DNA of 64,000 nucleotides from Pandoraea anapnoica (GCF_902459765.1 NZ_CABPSP010000014.1:1-64000); one strand, 5' to 3'. Positions 37,025-46,978 are shown, numbered from the stretch's first letter. The notes: generated by a model from the letters alone, not told the origin. Numbers and translations: made by a program.

Positions 37025-37939
37025 ATGACGACAAGCAAACGACCCACAGCAGGCCGCCCGCGAAGTGCGGCTACGCTTTCCCGCGAGGCAGCCACCGACG
37101 CTGCCGCCGCCGTCTCGACCAGCGACGCCCTCGATGCGCCCCGCGAACGCGGCCGCCGCCAGCGCGTGCAGTCGGCCGAGACCGGCATGGTGGTGCTCAA
37201 GGGGCTGGCCCGTCTGGGCGGCCGGGCGAGCCTGACGGCACTGGCGCTGCACGTGCAGCAAAGTCCCGCCAAGGTTCACCGCTATCTGATGAGTCTCGTG
37301 GAAGAAGGGCTCGTCGCACAGGACGCCGACTCGCAACACTACTACCTCGGCCTGGAAGCGATGCTGCTCGGTGTCGCCGCCATGCGTCAGGCCGACCCGG
37401 TGCGGGCCGCTGAACCGGCGCTGGTGCGTCTGCGCGAAGCCTTCGATGTGACCTGCTTCATCGCCGTAATGGGCAACAAGGGGCCAACCATCGTGCGCTT
37501 CGAGGAGCCGGGCCTGCCGGTGACGATCAACGTGCGGATCGGCTCGGTGATGTCGGTCCTCTGGTCGGCCGCCGGTCGCGTCTTCCTCGGCCTGCTCGAC
37601 GACCCGCAGGTGCTGGCCATGGCCGAGAGCGAACTGTCGCACGCCACGCCGGAACAAAGGGCGCAACTCGACGCTTCGGATCCCATCGGCGCGCTACGAG
37701 CCTCAGTGCGTGCTGCGCAAGGCGCCAGCGTGCGCGACACGAACCTGACGGGCATCAGCGCGATCGCCGCGCCCGTCTTCAATTACGACGGCCGCCTCGT
37801 CGGCGTCATCACCGCGCTCGGGGCGACGGGCGGGTTCGACGCCCGCATGGACAGCCCCATCGGTGCAGCGGTCCGTCGTGAGGCGCTGGCGGCGAGCCAC
37901 GCGCTGGGCTACCGACCGCCGCTGCCCGCCGGAGCCTGA
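37025..37939 (+). CDS. IclR-family transcriptional regulator
   Basis: Product of 304 residues: a disordered basic N-terminus of about 45 residues, an IclR winged HTH (about 48-110, 'VLKGLARLGGRASLTALALHVQQSPAKVHRYLMSL' region), and the GAF-like effector domain (about 120-295, 'ISAIAAPVFNYDGRLVGVITALG'). It is divergent from the P450 gene and so probably controls it, most likely as a repressor lifted by the P450 substrate (inference). The ATG at 37025 is used; the frame is open to a TTG at 36980. A GACCGGGG/CCCCGGTC hairpin follows the stop (37943-37960). Confidence 0.9.
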   Translation: MTTSKRPTAGRPRSAATLSREAATDAAAAVSTSDALDAPRERGRRQRVQSAETGMVVLKGLARLGGRASLTALALHVQQSPAKVHRYLMSLVEEGLVAQDADSQHYYLGLEAMLLGVAAMRQADPVRAAEPALVRLREAFDVTCFIAVMGNKGPTIVRFEEPGLPVTINVRIGSVMSVLWSAAGRVFLGLLDDPQVLAMAESELSHATPEQRAQLDASDPIGALRASVRAAQGASVRDTNLTGISAIAAPVFNYDGRLVGVITALGATGGFDARMDSPIGAAVRREALAASHALGYRPPLPAGA

Positions 37940-38100
37940 AGCGACCGGGGTGCCCCGGTCAGCCTCCGATATTTCCCAATCCGATTCGCGCATCCGGCCG
38001 CCACCTTCGCGGCTGGCCGCGTCTGGGTGTTCTCCCGTTTAAACGAGCGAATTCCCATGAGCTTGTCACTCCTTTCGTGTGGTCCTTTGTGTTACTATTT

Positions 38101-38119
38101 GATAATGATTCTCATTAAC
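38101..38119 (+). promoter_or_regulatory. Fur box
   Basis: GATAATGATTCTCATTAAC matches 16 of 19 positions of the classical Fur site GATAATGATAATCATTATC. It lies about 70-90 bases before the downstream start codon, so that gene should be repressed when iron is plentiful. Confidence 0.85.
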
Positions 38120-38191
38120 AAATAAGCGATTGCCGATGACGCGACCTCAAGCGGTGCAAGTCGTCGGCAATCACGTCTGTGGAGGTCGTCA

Positions 38192-39058
38192 TTGTTGATG
38201 TTGAAACGAACGGTCGATCTGACGCCGCGCGTAGCATCGATTCCCACACCTTCCATGACTTACGTTCCGCTCGGGCAGTTCGGACAGGGCGACCGCAAGC
38301 TCACGGGGGGCGCGCAGAATCGCGCGCTGGCGAGTAGCGACATCGAAGCGGTAAAGCAGGGCGACGCCTGGCAACGTACCGCCGTTTCCCCTTCTCCCCA
38401 ATGCAGCAGCGACGAACTTTGGCTATGGCGTTTTCTGCTCGCGGGTCGTCCGTTCGGGGCGACGGGGGCGGCAGCCGGTGGCCCGGACGATGGTGCAACC
38501 TGGCTTTCGGCCGCCGAGCATTCGCTCGCGCGCCGGTTGCCGCGCACGCAAATGCGTCATCGGTTCCTGTCGGAGCGCATCGCGTTGCGCTGGATTTTTG
38601 GGCGCTGGTTCCGATGCACGCCTGCGCAGGCACCCGTGCCGACGGCAACGCCGGGCGTCTCGTCGCTGGAGTGCGACGGTCCGCACGGCAAGGTGTGGAT
38701 CGATATGGCGCACGCGGGGCTGTGGCTCTTCGTCGCGATGGGGCAGGGCCCGGTCGCGCTCGCCGCTCATGCGCCGACGCCGGTCGGCACCGACGACAAT
38801 GCGTCGCCGAGCGCGCTTGATCCGTTCGCTGTGGCGCGCGATACCGCACATCGCTTGTGTCTGGCAAGGTTGGCGGGCGAGGGAGAGTCGTTGACGTCCG
38901 GGGCCGATGTGCCGTTGCTTGCGCACCCTTATGTCAGCGTCCCATACGCCGGGCAAACACGCTATCTCTACGACATGTCCGTCAGTTCGCGACTGACGGT
39001 GGTGGCTGCACGCGACAGCATCGTCCATCGGATGCGCGCTTTCGGTTGGCAGAACTGA
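38192..39058 (+). CDS. Iron-regulated protein, possibly a divergent phosphopantetheinyl-transferase-like protein
   Basis: Product of 288 residues with no membrane segment or signal peptide. Weak likeness to Sfp-type 4'-phosphopantetheinyl transferases: 'RHRFLSERIALRWIFGRWF' resembles the R-x-A-LR-x-(L/I) helix, and 'IDMAHAGLWLFVAMGQGPVALAAHAP' aligns by eye with the '(L)SHS..WALVAV..GPVGVDIE' block. The Mg-binding acidic pair is not conserved (VALAAH) and the second FxxxE motif is not seen, so activity is doubtful. A Fur box upstream implies iron starvation control; such transferases prime siderophore synthetases, but no siderophore genes are in view. The TTG at 38192 lies six bases after GGAGGT; ATG 38198 is the alternative. 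Confidence 0.6.
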   Translation: MLMLKRTVDLTPRVASIPTPSMTYVPLGQFGQGDRKLTGGAQNRALASSDIEAVKQGDAWQRTAVSPSPQCSSDELWLWRFLLAGRPFGATGAAAGGPDDGATWLSAAEHSLARRLPRTQMRHRFLSERIALRWIFGRWFRCTPAQAPVPTATPGVSSLECDGPHGKVWIDMAHAGLWLFVAMGQGPVALAAHAPTPVGTDDNASPSALDPFAVARDTAHRLCLARLAGEGESLTSGADVPLLAHPYVSVPYAGQTRYLYDMSVSSRLTVVAARDSIVHRMRAFGWQN

Positions 39059-39208
39059 CTTTCACTTTTTGCGTTACCTTTTGGTATTTGCACGCGCACA
39101 TCTATGCATATGCTGCGACGCAAAGGCAGGGGTCCTGAATTTGCGCTATTCTGGCCCGTTGTTTTGTCATCCGTCCTGCCCGTCATCGACTTCCTGGAGA
39201 AGAAGCTC

Positions 39209-40840
39209 ATGCGTCGTCGCTCGCTTGCATCCCGCTCTACCCACCCTTCCCGTTACACCCTCGCCGCTGTACTCACCGCGCTCGCTTTGCCGCTGGTTCC
39301 GCTGGCTGCGAACGCCAAACCGCTCACCGTCTGCACCGAAGCCAGCCCGGAAGGGTTCGACGTCGTGCGCTACAACTCGCTCACCACGACCAACGCGTCG
39401 GCCGATCCGGTGTTCAACCGTCTGGTCGAGTTCGATGCCGCGCAAGCCAAGGTCGTGCCGAGTCTGGCGACGAAGTGGGAAGTGACGCCGGACGGCCTCA
39501 CGTACACGTTCACGCTGCGCCCGAATGTCAGCTTTCACAGCAACGATCTCTTCAAGCCGACGCGCGCGTTCAACGCAGACGACGTCGTCTTCACGTTCGA
39601 TCGCATGCTCAACGACAACGCGCCGTGGCACAAGCTCACGCCGTCGGGCTTCCCCCATGCGCAGTCGTTGTCGCTGGGCAAGCTGATCAAGTCGGTGCAG
39701 AAGGTCGACGACAACACGGTGCGCTTCACGCTCGCCGAGCCGGACGCCGTGTTCCTTTCAATGCTGTCGATGGGCTTCGCGTCGATCTATTCGGCCGAGT
39801 ACGCCGACAAGCTCGTCGCGGCGAACAAGACGGATGAACTCAACGCGCGTCCGATCGGCACCGGCCCGTTCGTTTTCCGTAGCTATCAGAAGGACAGCGT
39901 GGTGCGGTACGACGCCAACAAGTCGTACTTTGGCGGTGCACCGGCGTCCGAGCGTCTGATCTACACGATCGTGCCGGACCCTGCTGTGCGCGCGCAGAAG
40001 GTCAAGGTCGGCGAGTGCCAGATCGCGTTGTCGCCCAAGCCGCTCGACGTGCAGGCCGCGCGTGGCGACAAGGCGCTCAAGGTGGTCGAGACGCCCGCCT
40101 TCATGACGGCCTTCGTCGCGATCAACACGCAGCACAAGCCGTTGAACGACGTGCGCGTGCGTCAGGCACTGAACCTCGCGTTCGACAAGCCGAGCTACGT
40201 GAAGCAAGTGTTCGAAGGCACGGCCACGCCGGCGGTGAACGTGTATCCGCCGAACACGTGGAGCTATGCGAAGAACGTGGCGGACTATCCGCACAACATC
40301 GATCGTGCGAAGAAGCTGCTGGCGGACGCCGGTTTCCCGCAAGGTTTCGAGACGACGATCTGGACGCGTCCGGCAGGCAGCCTGCTCAATCCGAACCCGC
40401 GCGTGGGCGCCGAGATGCTGCAAAGCGACCTGGCGAAGATCGGCGTGAAGGCGCAGATCAAGACGGTGGAGTGGGGCGAGTTGATTCGTCGCGGGAAGGC
40501 GGGCGAGCATGACCTGCTGTTCATGGGCTGGTCGGGTGATAACGGCGATCCGGACAACTTCCTCACGCCGCAGTTCAGTTGTGCGGCCGTGACCTCGGGC
40601 ACGAACTTCGCCCGCTTTTGCGACGCCAATCTCGACAAGCTGATCAGCGACGGCAAGCGCACGCACGACATCGCGGCGCGCACCGCCAAGTATCAGGCGG
40701 CGCAGAAAACGATCAAGGACGATGCGCTATGGATTCCGCTGGCGCATCCGATCGCGGCGGTGATCACGCGCACCGACGTGTCGGGCTATCAGGTCAGCCC
40801 GTTCGGCCGTCAGGACTTCTCGGCGGTGAAGGTCAAGTAA
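39209..40840 (+). CDS. ABC transporter substrate-binding protein, dipeptide (DppA) type
   Basis: Periplasmic binding protein (SBP family 5) of 543 residues. A Sec signal peptide (about 1-37) ends in 'LAANA', and the mature protein starts KPLTVCTEASPEGFDVVRYN, very like DppA-type dipeptide/heme-binding proteins. Family blocks 'FNRLVEFD', 'RPIGTGPFVF' and 'MGWSGDNGDPDNF' are present. Dipeptides are the likeliest ligand, and some DppA proteins also deliver heme. No permease or ATPase genes adjoin it, so it must use a transporter coded elsewhere. The ATG at 39209 follows GGAGAAGAAG. Confidence 0.9.
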   Translation: MRRRSLASRSTHPSRYTLAAVLTALALPLVPLAANAKPLTVCTEASPEGFDVVRYNSLTTTNASADPVFNRLVEFDAAQAKVVPSLATKWEVTPDGLTYTFTLRPNVSFHSNDLFKPTRAFNADDVVFTFDRMLNDNAPWHKLTPSGFPHAQSLSLGKLIKSVQKVDDNTVRFTLAEPDAVFLSMLSMGFASIYSAEYADKLVAANKTDELNARPIGTGPFVFRSYQKDSVVRYDANKSYFGGAPASERLIYTIVPDPAVRAQKVKVGECQIALSPKPLDVQAARGDKALKVVETPAFMTAFVAINTQHKPLNDVRVRQALNLAFDKPSYVKQVFEGTATPAVNVYPPNTWSYAKNVADYPHNIDRAKKLLADAGFPQGFETTIWTRPAGSLLNPNPRVGAEMLQSDLAKIGVKAQIKTVEWGELIRRGKAGEHDLLFMGWSGDNGDPDNFLTPQFSCAAVTSGTNFARFCDANLDKLISDGKRTHDIAARTAKYQAAQKTIKDDALWIPLAHPIAAVITRTDVSGYQVSPFGRQDFSAVKVK

Positions 40841-40873
40841 GCCGATCACTCGTCGTAGAAGTCCCCGAAAGAC

Positions 40874-40909
40874 AAAAAAGCCATGCCCATCGACGGGCAT
40901 GGCTTTTTT
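40874..40909. terminator. Bidirectional terminator
   Basis: AAAAAAGCCATGCCC (40874-40888) pairs with GGGCATGGCTTTTTT (40895-40909) across a six-base loop. It serves the convergent binding-protein and dehydrogenase genes. Confidence 0.9.
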
Positions 40910-40930
40910 CATGGAGCGGCGAGACGGACG

Positions 40931-41821
40931 TCAGGCGTCGGGCGCGCTCTCTGCTTCGCCGATGCGGAACACCTGCGACAGGTCCCAGTCCGCCATGCCG
41001 CGCTCTGCGGCGTCTTTCAGCAAACGACGCACTTCCGGCAGCACCCGCTGCACCGTCGCGCTCGCGTGTGCCAGTTCGGCAATCGCATCGAGGTCCTTCA
41101 GAATCACGCGCACCGTGCCGGTGGCGAAATCGGGCGGCGTCACCATACGCGGCCAGAGCGTCTGCATGAGCACGGAATCGGCCCAGCCGCCTTGCAACGC
41201 CGACGGTACCGCCGCCGTGTCGATGCCGCTGCGCTTGGCCAGCACGAAGGCTTCGGCCAGACCTGCGAGGGTCGTGGCGACGATGGCCTGATTAGCGAGC
41301 TTGGTCGTCTGGCCCGCGCCGATGTCGCCCATGCGGGTGACGCGCGACGAGAACGCGCGCAGCACCGGCGTCACGGCTTCGATGGCTTCGGCCGGACCGC
41401 CCGCCATGATAGCCAGTGTGCCTGCCTGCGCGCCGCCCGTGCCACCGGAGACCGGGGCGTCGATCCAGACGCTGCCGGTGGTTTCAGCCCAGCGCTTCGC
41501 GAGATTGCGGGTGAGCGCGGGCGAGAGCGTCGAGTGATCGACGAGATAGCGCGGGGGCGTTGCGGCGTGCACGAGCCCGTGCTCACCGAATACCACCTCC
41601 TCTACAGCCTTTCCATCACCCAGACAGAGCAGGGCGATGTCGACGCATTCGCCGAGCGCCTGCGGCGTCACACAGGCCATCGCACCGGCATCGGTCAGTG
41701 CGCCGAGCTTGGCGGCAGAACGGTTCCAGACGGCGACGTCGTGGCCAGCAGCGAGCAGCCGCTGCGTCATGGGTTCGCCCATGCGGCCGATGCCGCAAAA
41801 GCCTACGCGTGGGGTAGTCAT
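40931..41821 (-). CDS. 3-hydroxyisobutyrate dehydrogenase-family oxidoreductase
   Basis: Product of 296 residues: N-terminal Rossmann fold ('VGFCGIGRMGEPM'), 'DAPVSGGTGGAQAGTLAIMAGG' substrate loop and catalytic Lys in 'GAGQTTKLANQ'. This beta-hydroxyacid dehydrogenase group includes HIBADH, tartronate semialdehyde reductase and L-threonate dehydrogenase; which acid is used is not readable. Its ATG shares one base with the stop of the dehydratase gene (41821), so the two are translationally coupled. It is the last of the four-gene operon starting at 45748. Confidence 0.88.
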   Translation of the reverse strand: MTTPRVGFCGIGRMGEPMTQRLLAAGHDVAVWNRSAAKLGALTDAGAMACVTPQALGECVDIALLCLGDGKAVEEVVFGEHGLVHAATPPRYLVDHSTLSPALTRNLAKRWAETTGSVWIDAPVSGGTGGAQAGTLAIMAGGPAEAIEAVTPVLRAFSSRVTRMGDIGAGQTTKLANQAIVATTLAGLAEAFVLAKRSGIDTAAVPSALQGGWADSVLMQTLWPRMVTPPDFATGTVRVILKDLDAIAELAHASATVQRVLPEVRRLLKDAAERGMADWDLSQVFRIGEAESAPDA

Positions 41822-43563
41822 CAATTCGGGTCCTCGTGGGTTGGCGTCTCCCCGATAGACGCTTCGTAGGGCCATTCCACAGCCCCCGAATGGGTCACCG
41901 CGCCCAGCTTGGCCGGCCGCACGAGCGCTTCGTACTTTTCCAGTACGCCGCCCAGACGGCCGCGCACGAACGGTTTGGCCTCGGCGGCCCGCGCGGCGAA
42001 TGCTTCGTCGGAGAGTTCGACGTCGAGCTTACCCTTGATTGCGTCGATGTGGATGGTATCGCCGTCCCGAAGCAGGCGAATCGGTCCGCCCGCCGCCGCC
42101 TCTGGGCCGACGTAACCGATGCACATGCCGCGCGTCGCGCCCGAGAAGCGGCCATCGGTGAGCAGCGCGACCTTCTCGCCCATCCCTTGCCCGTAGATCG
42201 CTGCCGTCACGCTCAGCATCTCGCGCATGCCCGGTCCACCCTTGGGGCCTTCGTTGCGAATCACGAGCACGTCGCCCTCGCGATACGTCTGCGCGGACAC
42301 CACAGCCATGCAGTCCTCTTCCGTCTCGAACACGCGTGCGGTGCCGGTGAACGTGAGGTGCTTGAGGCCTGCTGTCTTGAGCGCCGCGCCGTCGGGCGCG
42401 AGGTTGCCGCGCAGCACGACCAGCCCCGCGTTTGGCGAGAGCGGTTCGGTGTGCGGCTTGACCACACGTCCATCGGGGCCGGGGAAGGCGCGCAACGCGT
42501 CGGCGAGCGTCTCGCCCGTCTGCGTGAGCGTGTCGTCGTGGATGTGTCCGCCTGCGAGCAGCGCGTTGAGCACTGCAGGCACGCCGCCGACATGATGCAG
42601 ATCGACGGCAAGATAGCGTCCGCCCGGCTGCATGTCGCCGATGAGCGGCGTGCGGGCGAGGACTTCGGAGACGTCGTCGAGCGTGAACTCGATGCCTGCC
42701 TCGTGGGCAATGGCGGGAATGTGCAGCATGGCGTTGGTCGAGCCACCGGTGGCCGCCACGGCGGCGCAGGCGTTCTCCAGACTCTTGCGCGTGACGAGGT
42801 CGCGCGGCAGCGGTCCGCCGTTGCGCAGCGCACGCATCACGTTCTCGCCAGCGCGACGCGCAATCGCGATCCGTTCGCTGTAGACGGCGGGCACCATCGC
42901 GGAGCCGAGCGGCGCGAGGCCGAGCACTTCCGCGACCATCGCCATCGTGTTGGCCGTGAACTGACCGGGGCACGAGCCTGCTGTGGGCGTGCAACGCTTT
43001 TCGATGCCGCGCAGCGTCTCGGCGGACATATCGCCGCGTTGGGCCGTGCCGACCGCTTCGATGGCGGTGAGAATGGTGGCCTGCGTGCCGTCGGGGGCGA
43101 CGCCGGGCAGCATCGCGCCGCCGAAGAGGAACACGCCGGGCACGTTCACGCGCACCATGCCCATCAGAATGCCCGGCAGCGTCTTGTCGCAGCCCGCCAC
43201 GCCGACGAGCGCGTCGTAGCAATGCGCGCGCACGAACAGCTCCACGCTGTCGGCAATCGTCTCGCGCGAGACCAGCGAGAAGCGCATGCCCGAGTGGTTC
43301 ATCGACGTGCCGTCGGATACCGAGATGGCCGAGCCGCGAATCGGCACACCGCCACCGGCGGCCACGCCCAGACGCACGTTGTCCGAAATCTGATTCAGCG
43401 ACATGGAGCAGGGCGTGTTTTCGCCGAACGTGTCGACGATGGCGACGAAGGGTTTGTCGATAGCGGCGTCGTCGAGGCCGGTCGCGCGCAGGAAGGCGCG
43501 ATGCGGGGTGCGCGTGACGCCTTCGGTAACCGTGCGGGAGCGGTGTTTGTGCAGATCTGTCAT
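41821..43563 (-). CDS. IlvD/Edd-family dehydratase (dihydroxy-acid or sugar-acid dehydratase)
   Basis: Iron-sulfur dehydratase of 580 residues. Cluster ligands are Cys52, Cys125 and Cys198 ('NTPCSMS', 'AGCDKTLPG', '[14 protein letters not shown]'), and the catalytic Ser block '[10 protein letters not shown]' is present. The family covers IlvD and the L-arabonate/D-xylonate/other aldonate dehydratases. Because it sits in an operon with an MFS carrier, an SDR and a HIBADH-type enzyme, a catabolic sugar-acid or hydroxy-acid substrate is more likely than branched-chain amino acid synthesis (inference). The ATG at 43563 is preceded by AAGGAAG. Confidence 0.88.
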   Translation of the reverse strand: MTDLHKHRSRTVTEGVTRTPHRAFLRATGLDDAAIDKPFVAIVDTFGENTPCSMSLNQISDNVRLGVAAGGGVPIRGSAISVSDGTSMNHSGMRFSLVSRETIADSVELFVRAHCYDALVGVAGCDKTLPGILMGMVRVNVPGVFLFGGAMLPGVAPDGTQATILTAIEAVGTAQRGDMSAETLRGIEKRCTPTAGSCPGQFTANTMAMVAEVLGLAPLGSAMVPAVYSERIAIARRAGENVMRALRNGGPLPRDLVTRKSLENACAAVAATGGSTNAMLHIPAIAHEAGIEFTLDDVSEVLARTPLIGDMQPGGRYLAVDLHHVGGVPAVLNALLAGGHIHDDTLTQTGETLADALRAFPGPDGRVVKPHTEPLSPNAGLVVLRGNLAPDGAALKTAGLKHLTFTGTARVFETEEDCMAVVSAQTYREGDVLVIRNEGPKGGPGMREMLSVTAAIYGQGMGEKVALLTDGRFSGATRGMCIGYVGPEAAAGGPIRLLRDGDTIHIDAIKGKLDVELSDEAFAARAAEAKPFVRGRLGGVLEKYEALVRPAKLGAVTHSGAVEWPYEASIGETPTHEDPN

Positions 43564-43616
43564 GGGGACTTCCTTATGCTTTTGTGGCGGCTGCGCATGC
43601 ATCGACCCGAGGTCGA

Positions 43617-44405
43617 TTACGTATTGAGCAGCAGCCCGTTTTCGATGGCGAGCACCTGACCGGTCATCGCCGGTGCGCGGGCAGCGAGGAACCACGCAAG
43701 TTCGGCAATTTCCGCCGGTTGCGAGACACGCTTCAGCGGCGAGTTCTCGCGCATGCCTTTAACCACGCGACCGTACGCCTCGTCGCCGAGCACGCGGCGC
43801 AGCAGGCCGTCGTCGACCATGCCTGGCGCGATGGCGTTCACACGCACGTGCGGCGCGAGGTTGCGGGCGAGCGAGAGCGTAAGCGCGTTGACCGCGCCCT
43901 TCGATGCCGCGTAAGCAATCGACGACCCCGTGCCGTTGAGCGACGCCAGCGACGAGATGTTGACGACCGAGGCCCACATGGCAGATGTCTCAGATGCAGG
44001 ACACTTGCGCAGTAACGGCGCAGCGGCGCGCGTCATCTGGAACATGCCGATGAGGTTCACGCGATAGATGCGCTCGAACTCGACGGCGTCGATCGCTTCG
44101 AGATCGCCATGCGGGATCACGCGCGTGGTCCCGGCGCTGTTGACGAGGGCGTCGAGCCGACCCCATTTCGCGCCGACGGCGTCCGCCATACGGCGGCAGG
44201 CGGCGTCGTCACCCACGTCGGCATCGACGACGAGCGTTTGCGCACCGGCGTCGCGGCATTGCGCCGCGACCGTTTCGGCGGCCGCACGCGTGCTGTCGTC
44301 GAAATTGTTGATGGCCACGGCCCAGCCGTCCTGCGCGAAGCGCAGAGCGGTGGCCGCACCGATGCCCGTGGCGGCACCGGTGACGAGACAGACGGGGAAA
44401 CTCAT
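43617..44405 (-). CDS. Short-chain dehydrogenase/reductase (SDR)
   Basis: Product of 262 residues: cofactor motif 'TGAATGIG', 'NSAG', catalytic Ser in '[11 protein letters not shown]', and Tyr-x3-Lys in 'YAASKG'. It is FabG-like in layout, but its operon position points to oxidation of a hydroxy or sugar acid. The ATG overlaps the stop of the upstream MFS gene by four bases (ATGA), so translation is coupled. 53 bases separate it from the dehydratase gene. Confidence 0.9.
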   Translation of the reverse strand: MSFPVCLVTGAATGIGAATALRFAQDGWAVAINNFDDSTRAAAETVAAQCRDAGAQTLVVDADVGDDAACRRMADAVGAKWGRLDALVNSAGTTRVIPHGDLEAIDAVEFERIYRVNLIGMFQMTRAAAPLLRKCPASETSAMWASVVNISSLASLNGTGSSIAYAASKGAVNALTLSLARNLAPHVRVNAIAPGMVDDGLLRRVLGDEAYGRVVKGMRENSPLKRVSQPAEIAELAWFLAARAPAMTGQVLAIENGLLLNT

Positions 44406-45748
44406 GCACGACTCCGTTGGGGCTTGAGCGACATCACGATGCATGCCCCGCCGACCAGCGCACACGCCAGCACGATCATGCCCGGCAGCAATTGCCCGGT
44501 GCTGTCTTTGAGAAAGCCGATGACGTACGGGCTGACGAAGCCCGCGAGGTTGCCGGTCGAATTGATCAGCGCGATGGCGGCGGCCGCGCCCGCACCGCCC
44601 ATCATCGCGGTGGGAATGCCCCAGAAGACCGGCGCAATCGAGTTGATGCCGATCGCCGCGATGATCAGTGCCGCCATCGACCACCAGAGATGTTGCGCAA
44701 GCAGCACCGACGCGACCATACCGGCCGCGCCGAGCAGGCAGCACACGGCCACATGCATGCGACGTTCGTTGTGCCGGTCGGCATGACGCGCAACGAGAAT
44801 CATCGCGACGGCACTCACCAGCGACGGCACGGCCGAGAGCAGACCGATGTTGCCGAGGTTGGCGACACCCGCAGCGCGAATCATCGTCGGCAGCCAGAAC
44901 ACGAGGCCGTAGTTGCCCATGGCGATGCAGAAGTACAGCAGTCCGAGCAGCCACACGCGGCCGCTACCGAACACCTGACGCACACTGTGATGCGCGCGGG
45001 TGCTGTCGTCGGCGGCGAGGTCTTGTGCCAGCAGACGCTTTTCGTCCGCGTTCAGCCACTTCACCGTTTCGATACGGTCCTGAAGCACGAAGAACGCCGC
45101 GATGCCGACGAGCAGCGACGCAATGCCTTCGATCAGAAACAGCCACTGCCAGCCTGCGTAACCGTGCATGCCGCCGAAGTGCTGCATGATCCAGCCTGAG
45201 AGCGGACCGCCGATGGCACCCGAAACAGGAATGGCGACCATGAACAGCGCAATGATCTGCGAGCGCTTGTTCGACGGGAACCACGTGGCCAGGTAGAGCA
45301 CGATGCCGGGGAAGAAGCCCGCTTCGGCCACGCCGAGCAGAAAGCGCAGCGCGTAGAAGGACATCGGTCCCTGCGTGAACATCGTCAGGCAGGAAATAAT
45401 CGACCACGTCACCATGATGCGCGCGATCCACATACGTGCGCCCACGCGGTGCAGGATCAGGTTGCTCGGCACCTCGAAGAGGAAATAGCCGAGGAAGAAC
45501 ACGCCTGCGCCCGCACCGTACACCGTCTCGGACAGCGACAGGTCGGACAACATCTCCAGCTTGGCGAAACTCACGTTCACGCGGTCGATGTAAGCGACGA
45601 TGAACGCGAGAAAGAGGAACGGGATGATGTGCCAGGTCAGCTTACGGTACAGCGCGTCGCGCTGCGCGGGATTGGCCGCCGCAGGGGCAGCGCCATTGCT
45701 GGCATGCGGCTGTGCACCGCCCGGGTAGGACGAGGGGGACGAGCTCAT
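44402..45748 (-). CDS. MFS transporter, anion:cation symporter (ACS) family
   Basis: Product of 448 residues with twelve helices. 'YIDRVNVSFAKLEM' in helix 1, 'EVPSNLILHRVGARMWIARIMVTWS' and 'GVAEAGFFPGIVLYLATWFP' are hallmarks of ACS carriers (tartrate, hexuronate, phthalate, glucarate). First gene of the operon whose later enzymes probably degrade the imported acid. The ATG at 45748 has GGAGACAACACC upstream. It is divergent from a LysR gene. Confidence 0.9.
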   Translation of the reverse strand: MSSSPSSYPGGAQPHASNGAAPAAANPAQRDALYRKLTWHIIPFLFLAFIVAYIDRVNVSFAKLEMLSDLSLSETVYGAGAGVFFLGYFLFEVPSNLILHRVGARMWIARIMVTWSIISCLTMFTQGPMSFYALRFLLGVAEAGFFPGIVLYLATWFPSNKRSQIIALFMVAIPVSGAIGGPLSGWIMQHFGGMHGYAGWQWLFLIEGIASLLVGIAAFFVLQDRIETVKWLNADEKRLLAQDLAADDSTRAHHSVRQVFGSGRVWLLGLLYFCIAMGNYGLVFWLPTMIRAAGVANLGNIGLLSAVPSLVSAVAMILVARHADRHNERRMHVAVCCLLGAAGMVASVLLAQHLWWSMAALIIAAIGINSIAPVFWGIPTAMMGGAGAAAAIALINSTGNLAGFVSPYVIGFLKDSTGQLLPGMIVLACALVGGACIVMSLKPQRSRA

Positions 45749-45961
45749 GGGTGTTGTCTCCGTGGTGCGTGCCGTGTGGCACGTCGAGTTATTGGGCAGC
45801 CCGACGCGCATTCGGGGAACATTCGGTTATGCGAAGGAGGTTCGACGATGTGCGGTGGACCGTCGCTCCGGCGCATCGAATAACCCTGTGCGGCCATGCT
45901 GCTCGTACGAAGGGTAAGGGGTGGGCCGCCGTGACGGCAAATCACACTTTGCGCACACGGC

Positions 45962-45977
45962 ATTACCATTTGGTTAT
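45962..45977. promoter_or_regulatory. Candidate LysR operator
   Basis: The near-perfect palindrome ATTACCA-TT-TGGTTAT lies in the 273-base region between the divergent MFS operon and the LysR gene, 45 bases before the LysR start. It has the size and symmetry of a LysR recognition site. Confidence 0.4.
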
Positions 45978-46021
45978 GATCTCGGCTTGGCGTGTTCCCA
46001 CAGAAGCTTTCCGCATCCGTC

Positions 46022-46978
46022 ATGACAACGACCGACAACTCGATTGAGCGCTTTTTCCGCAGTGGCCTGAAGCTCGGCCATCTGCGGATGCTGGTGACGC
46101 TGGGTGAACTGCGTCAGGTGACACGTGTGGCGGCGGCGTTTCACGTCACGCAGCCCGCCATCTCCAAGCAGATCGGGGAGATCGAGGAGGCGCTCGGTGC
46201 GCCGGTGGTGCAGCGGGTGGGCAATGCGGTGGAACTGACCGGCATCGGACGCGTGCTCGTGGAGCGTGGACGCGAAATCCTGCGGCAGATCGAACTGGCG
46301 CGCCGCGACGTGAGCGCGTTGACCACGGGGACGGCCGGGCACGTTCGCTTCGGTGCGGTGGTGACGATTCCCCAGCCCTTGATCGCGCATGCAGTCGAGT
46401 TGTTCACGCGACGTGCGCCGAATGCGTCGTTCTCGTTTGTGGAGGCCACGCTGGACCGTCTGCTCAAGATGATGGACGAAGGCAATCTCGATCTCGCGCT
46501 CGGGCGCAATCGCGTGACGGGCCATCTGGCGGTGATGCGCAACGAGTCGCTGCACCATGAGCCGTTCGTGTTCGTCGTCGGCACCCAGCACCCGCTGGGT
46601 GCGGCAGAGGCGGCCGTCTCATGGCGAGACTTACAGGACGTGCGGTGGATTACGCCGATGCGCGGCTCGCCCGCCTTCACCACGATGGCCGAGATTCTGG
46701 CCGAGCATGGGGTGACGTTGCAGCGTCCGGCCATCGAGTCGAGTTCGCTTGCGCTCAATCTGTCGCTGCTGCGCGGCGGCGGATTCGTCTCGATCCTGCC
46801 GCTCTCGCTCGCACGACGCTATGCCCAGCGGGGGACCATGCGCGTGCTGCCGCTGCCGCCGTTGGGGCCGCTGGGCGATGCGATTCTGTATTGGCGCGAA
46901 GACACAACTACGCCCGCGTCGCAACTGTTCGCGGCGTGCCTGCGCGAATCGTCGGCGGAGTTGATCGACGCGAACTGA
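46022..46978 (+). CDS. LysR-family transcriptional regulator
   Basis: Product of 318 residues. The HTH lies at about 15-75 ('LRQVTRVAAAFHVTQPAISKQIGEIE') and an effector domain at about 100-310. It resembles the GbpR/GalR-type subgroup that controls sugar-acid catabolism, from 'GHVRFGAVVTIPQPLI' and 'ESSSLALNLSLLRGGGFVSILP'. It is divergent from the MFS-SDR-dehydratase-HIBADH operon, which it most likely regulates. ATG 46022 is chosen as the nearest Met before the HTH; a GTG at 45992 in frame is possible. Confidence 0.88.
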   Translation: MTTTDNSIERFFRSGLKLGHLRMLVTLGELRQVTRVAAAFHVTQPAISKQIGEIEEALGAPVVQRVGNAVELTGIGRVLVERGREILRQIELARRDVSALTTGTAGHVRFGAVVTIPQPLIAHAVELFTRRAPNASFSFVEATLDRLLKMMDEGNLDLALGRNRVTGHLAVMRNESLHHEPFVFVVGTQHPLGAAEAAVSWRDLQDVRWITPMRGSPAFTTMAEILAEHGVTLQRPAIESSSLALNLSLLRGGGFVSILPLSLARRYAQRGTMRVLPLPPLGPLGDAILYWREDTTTPASQLFAACLRESSAELIDAN

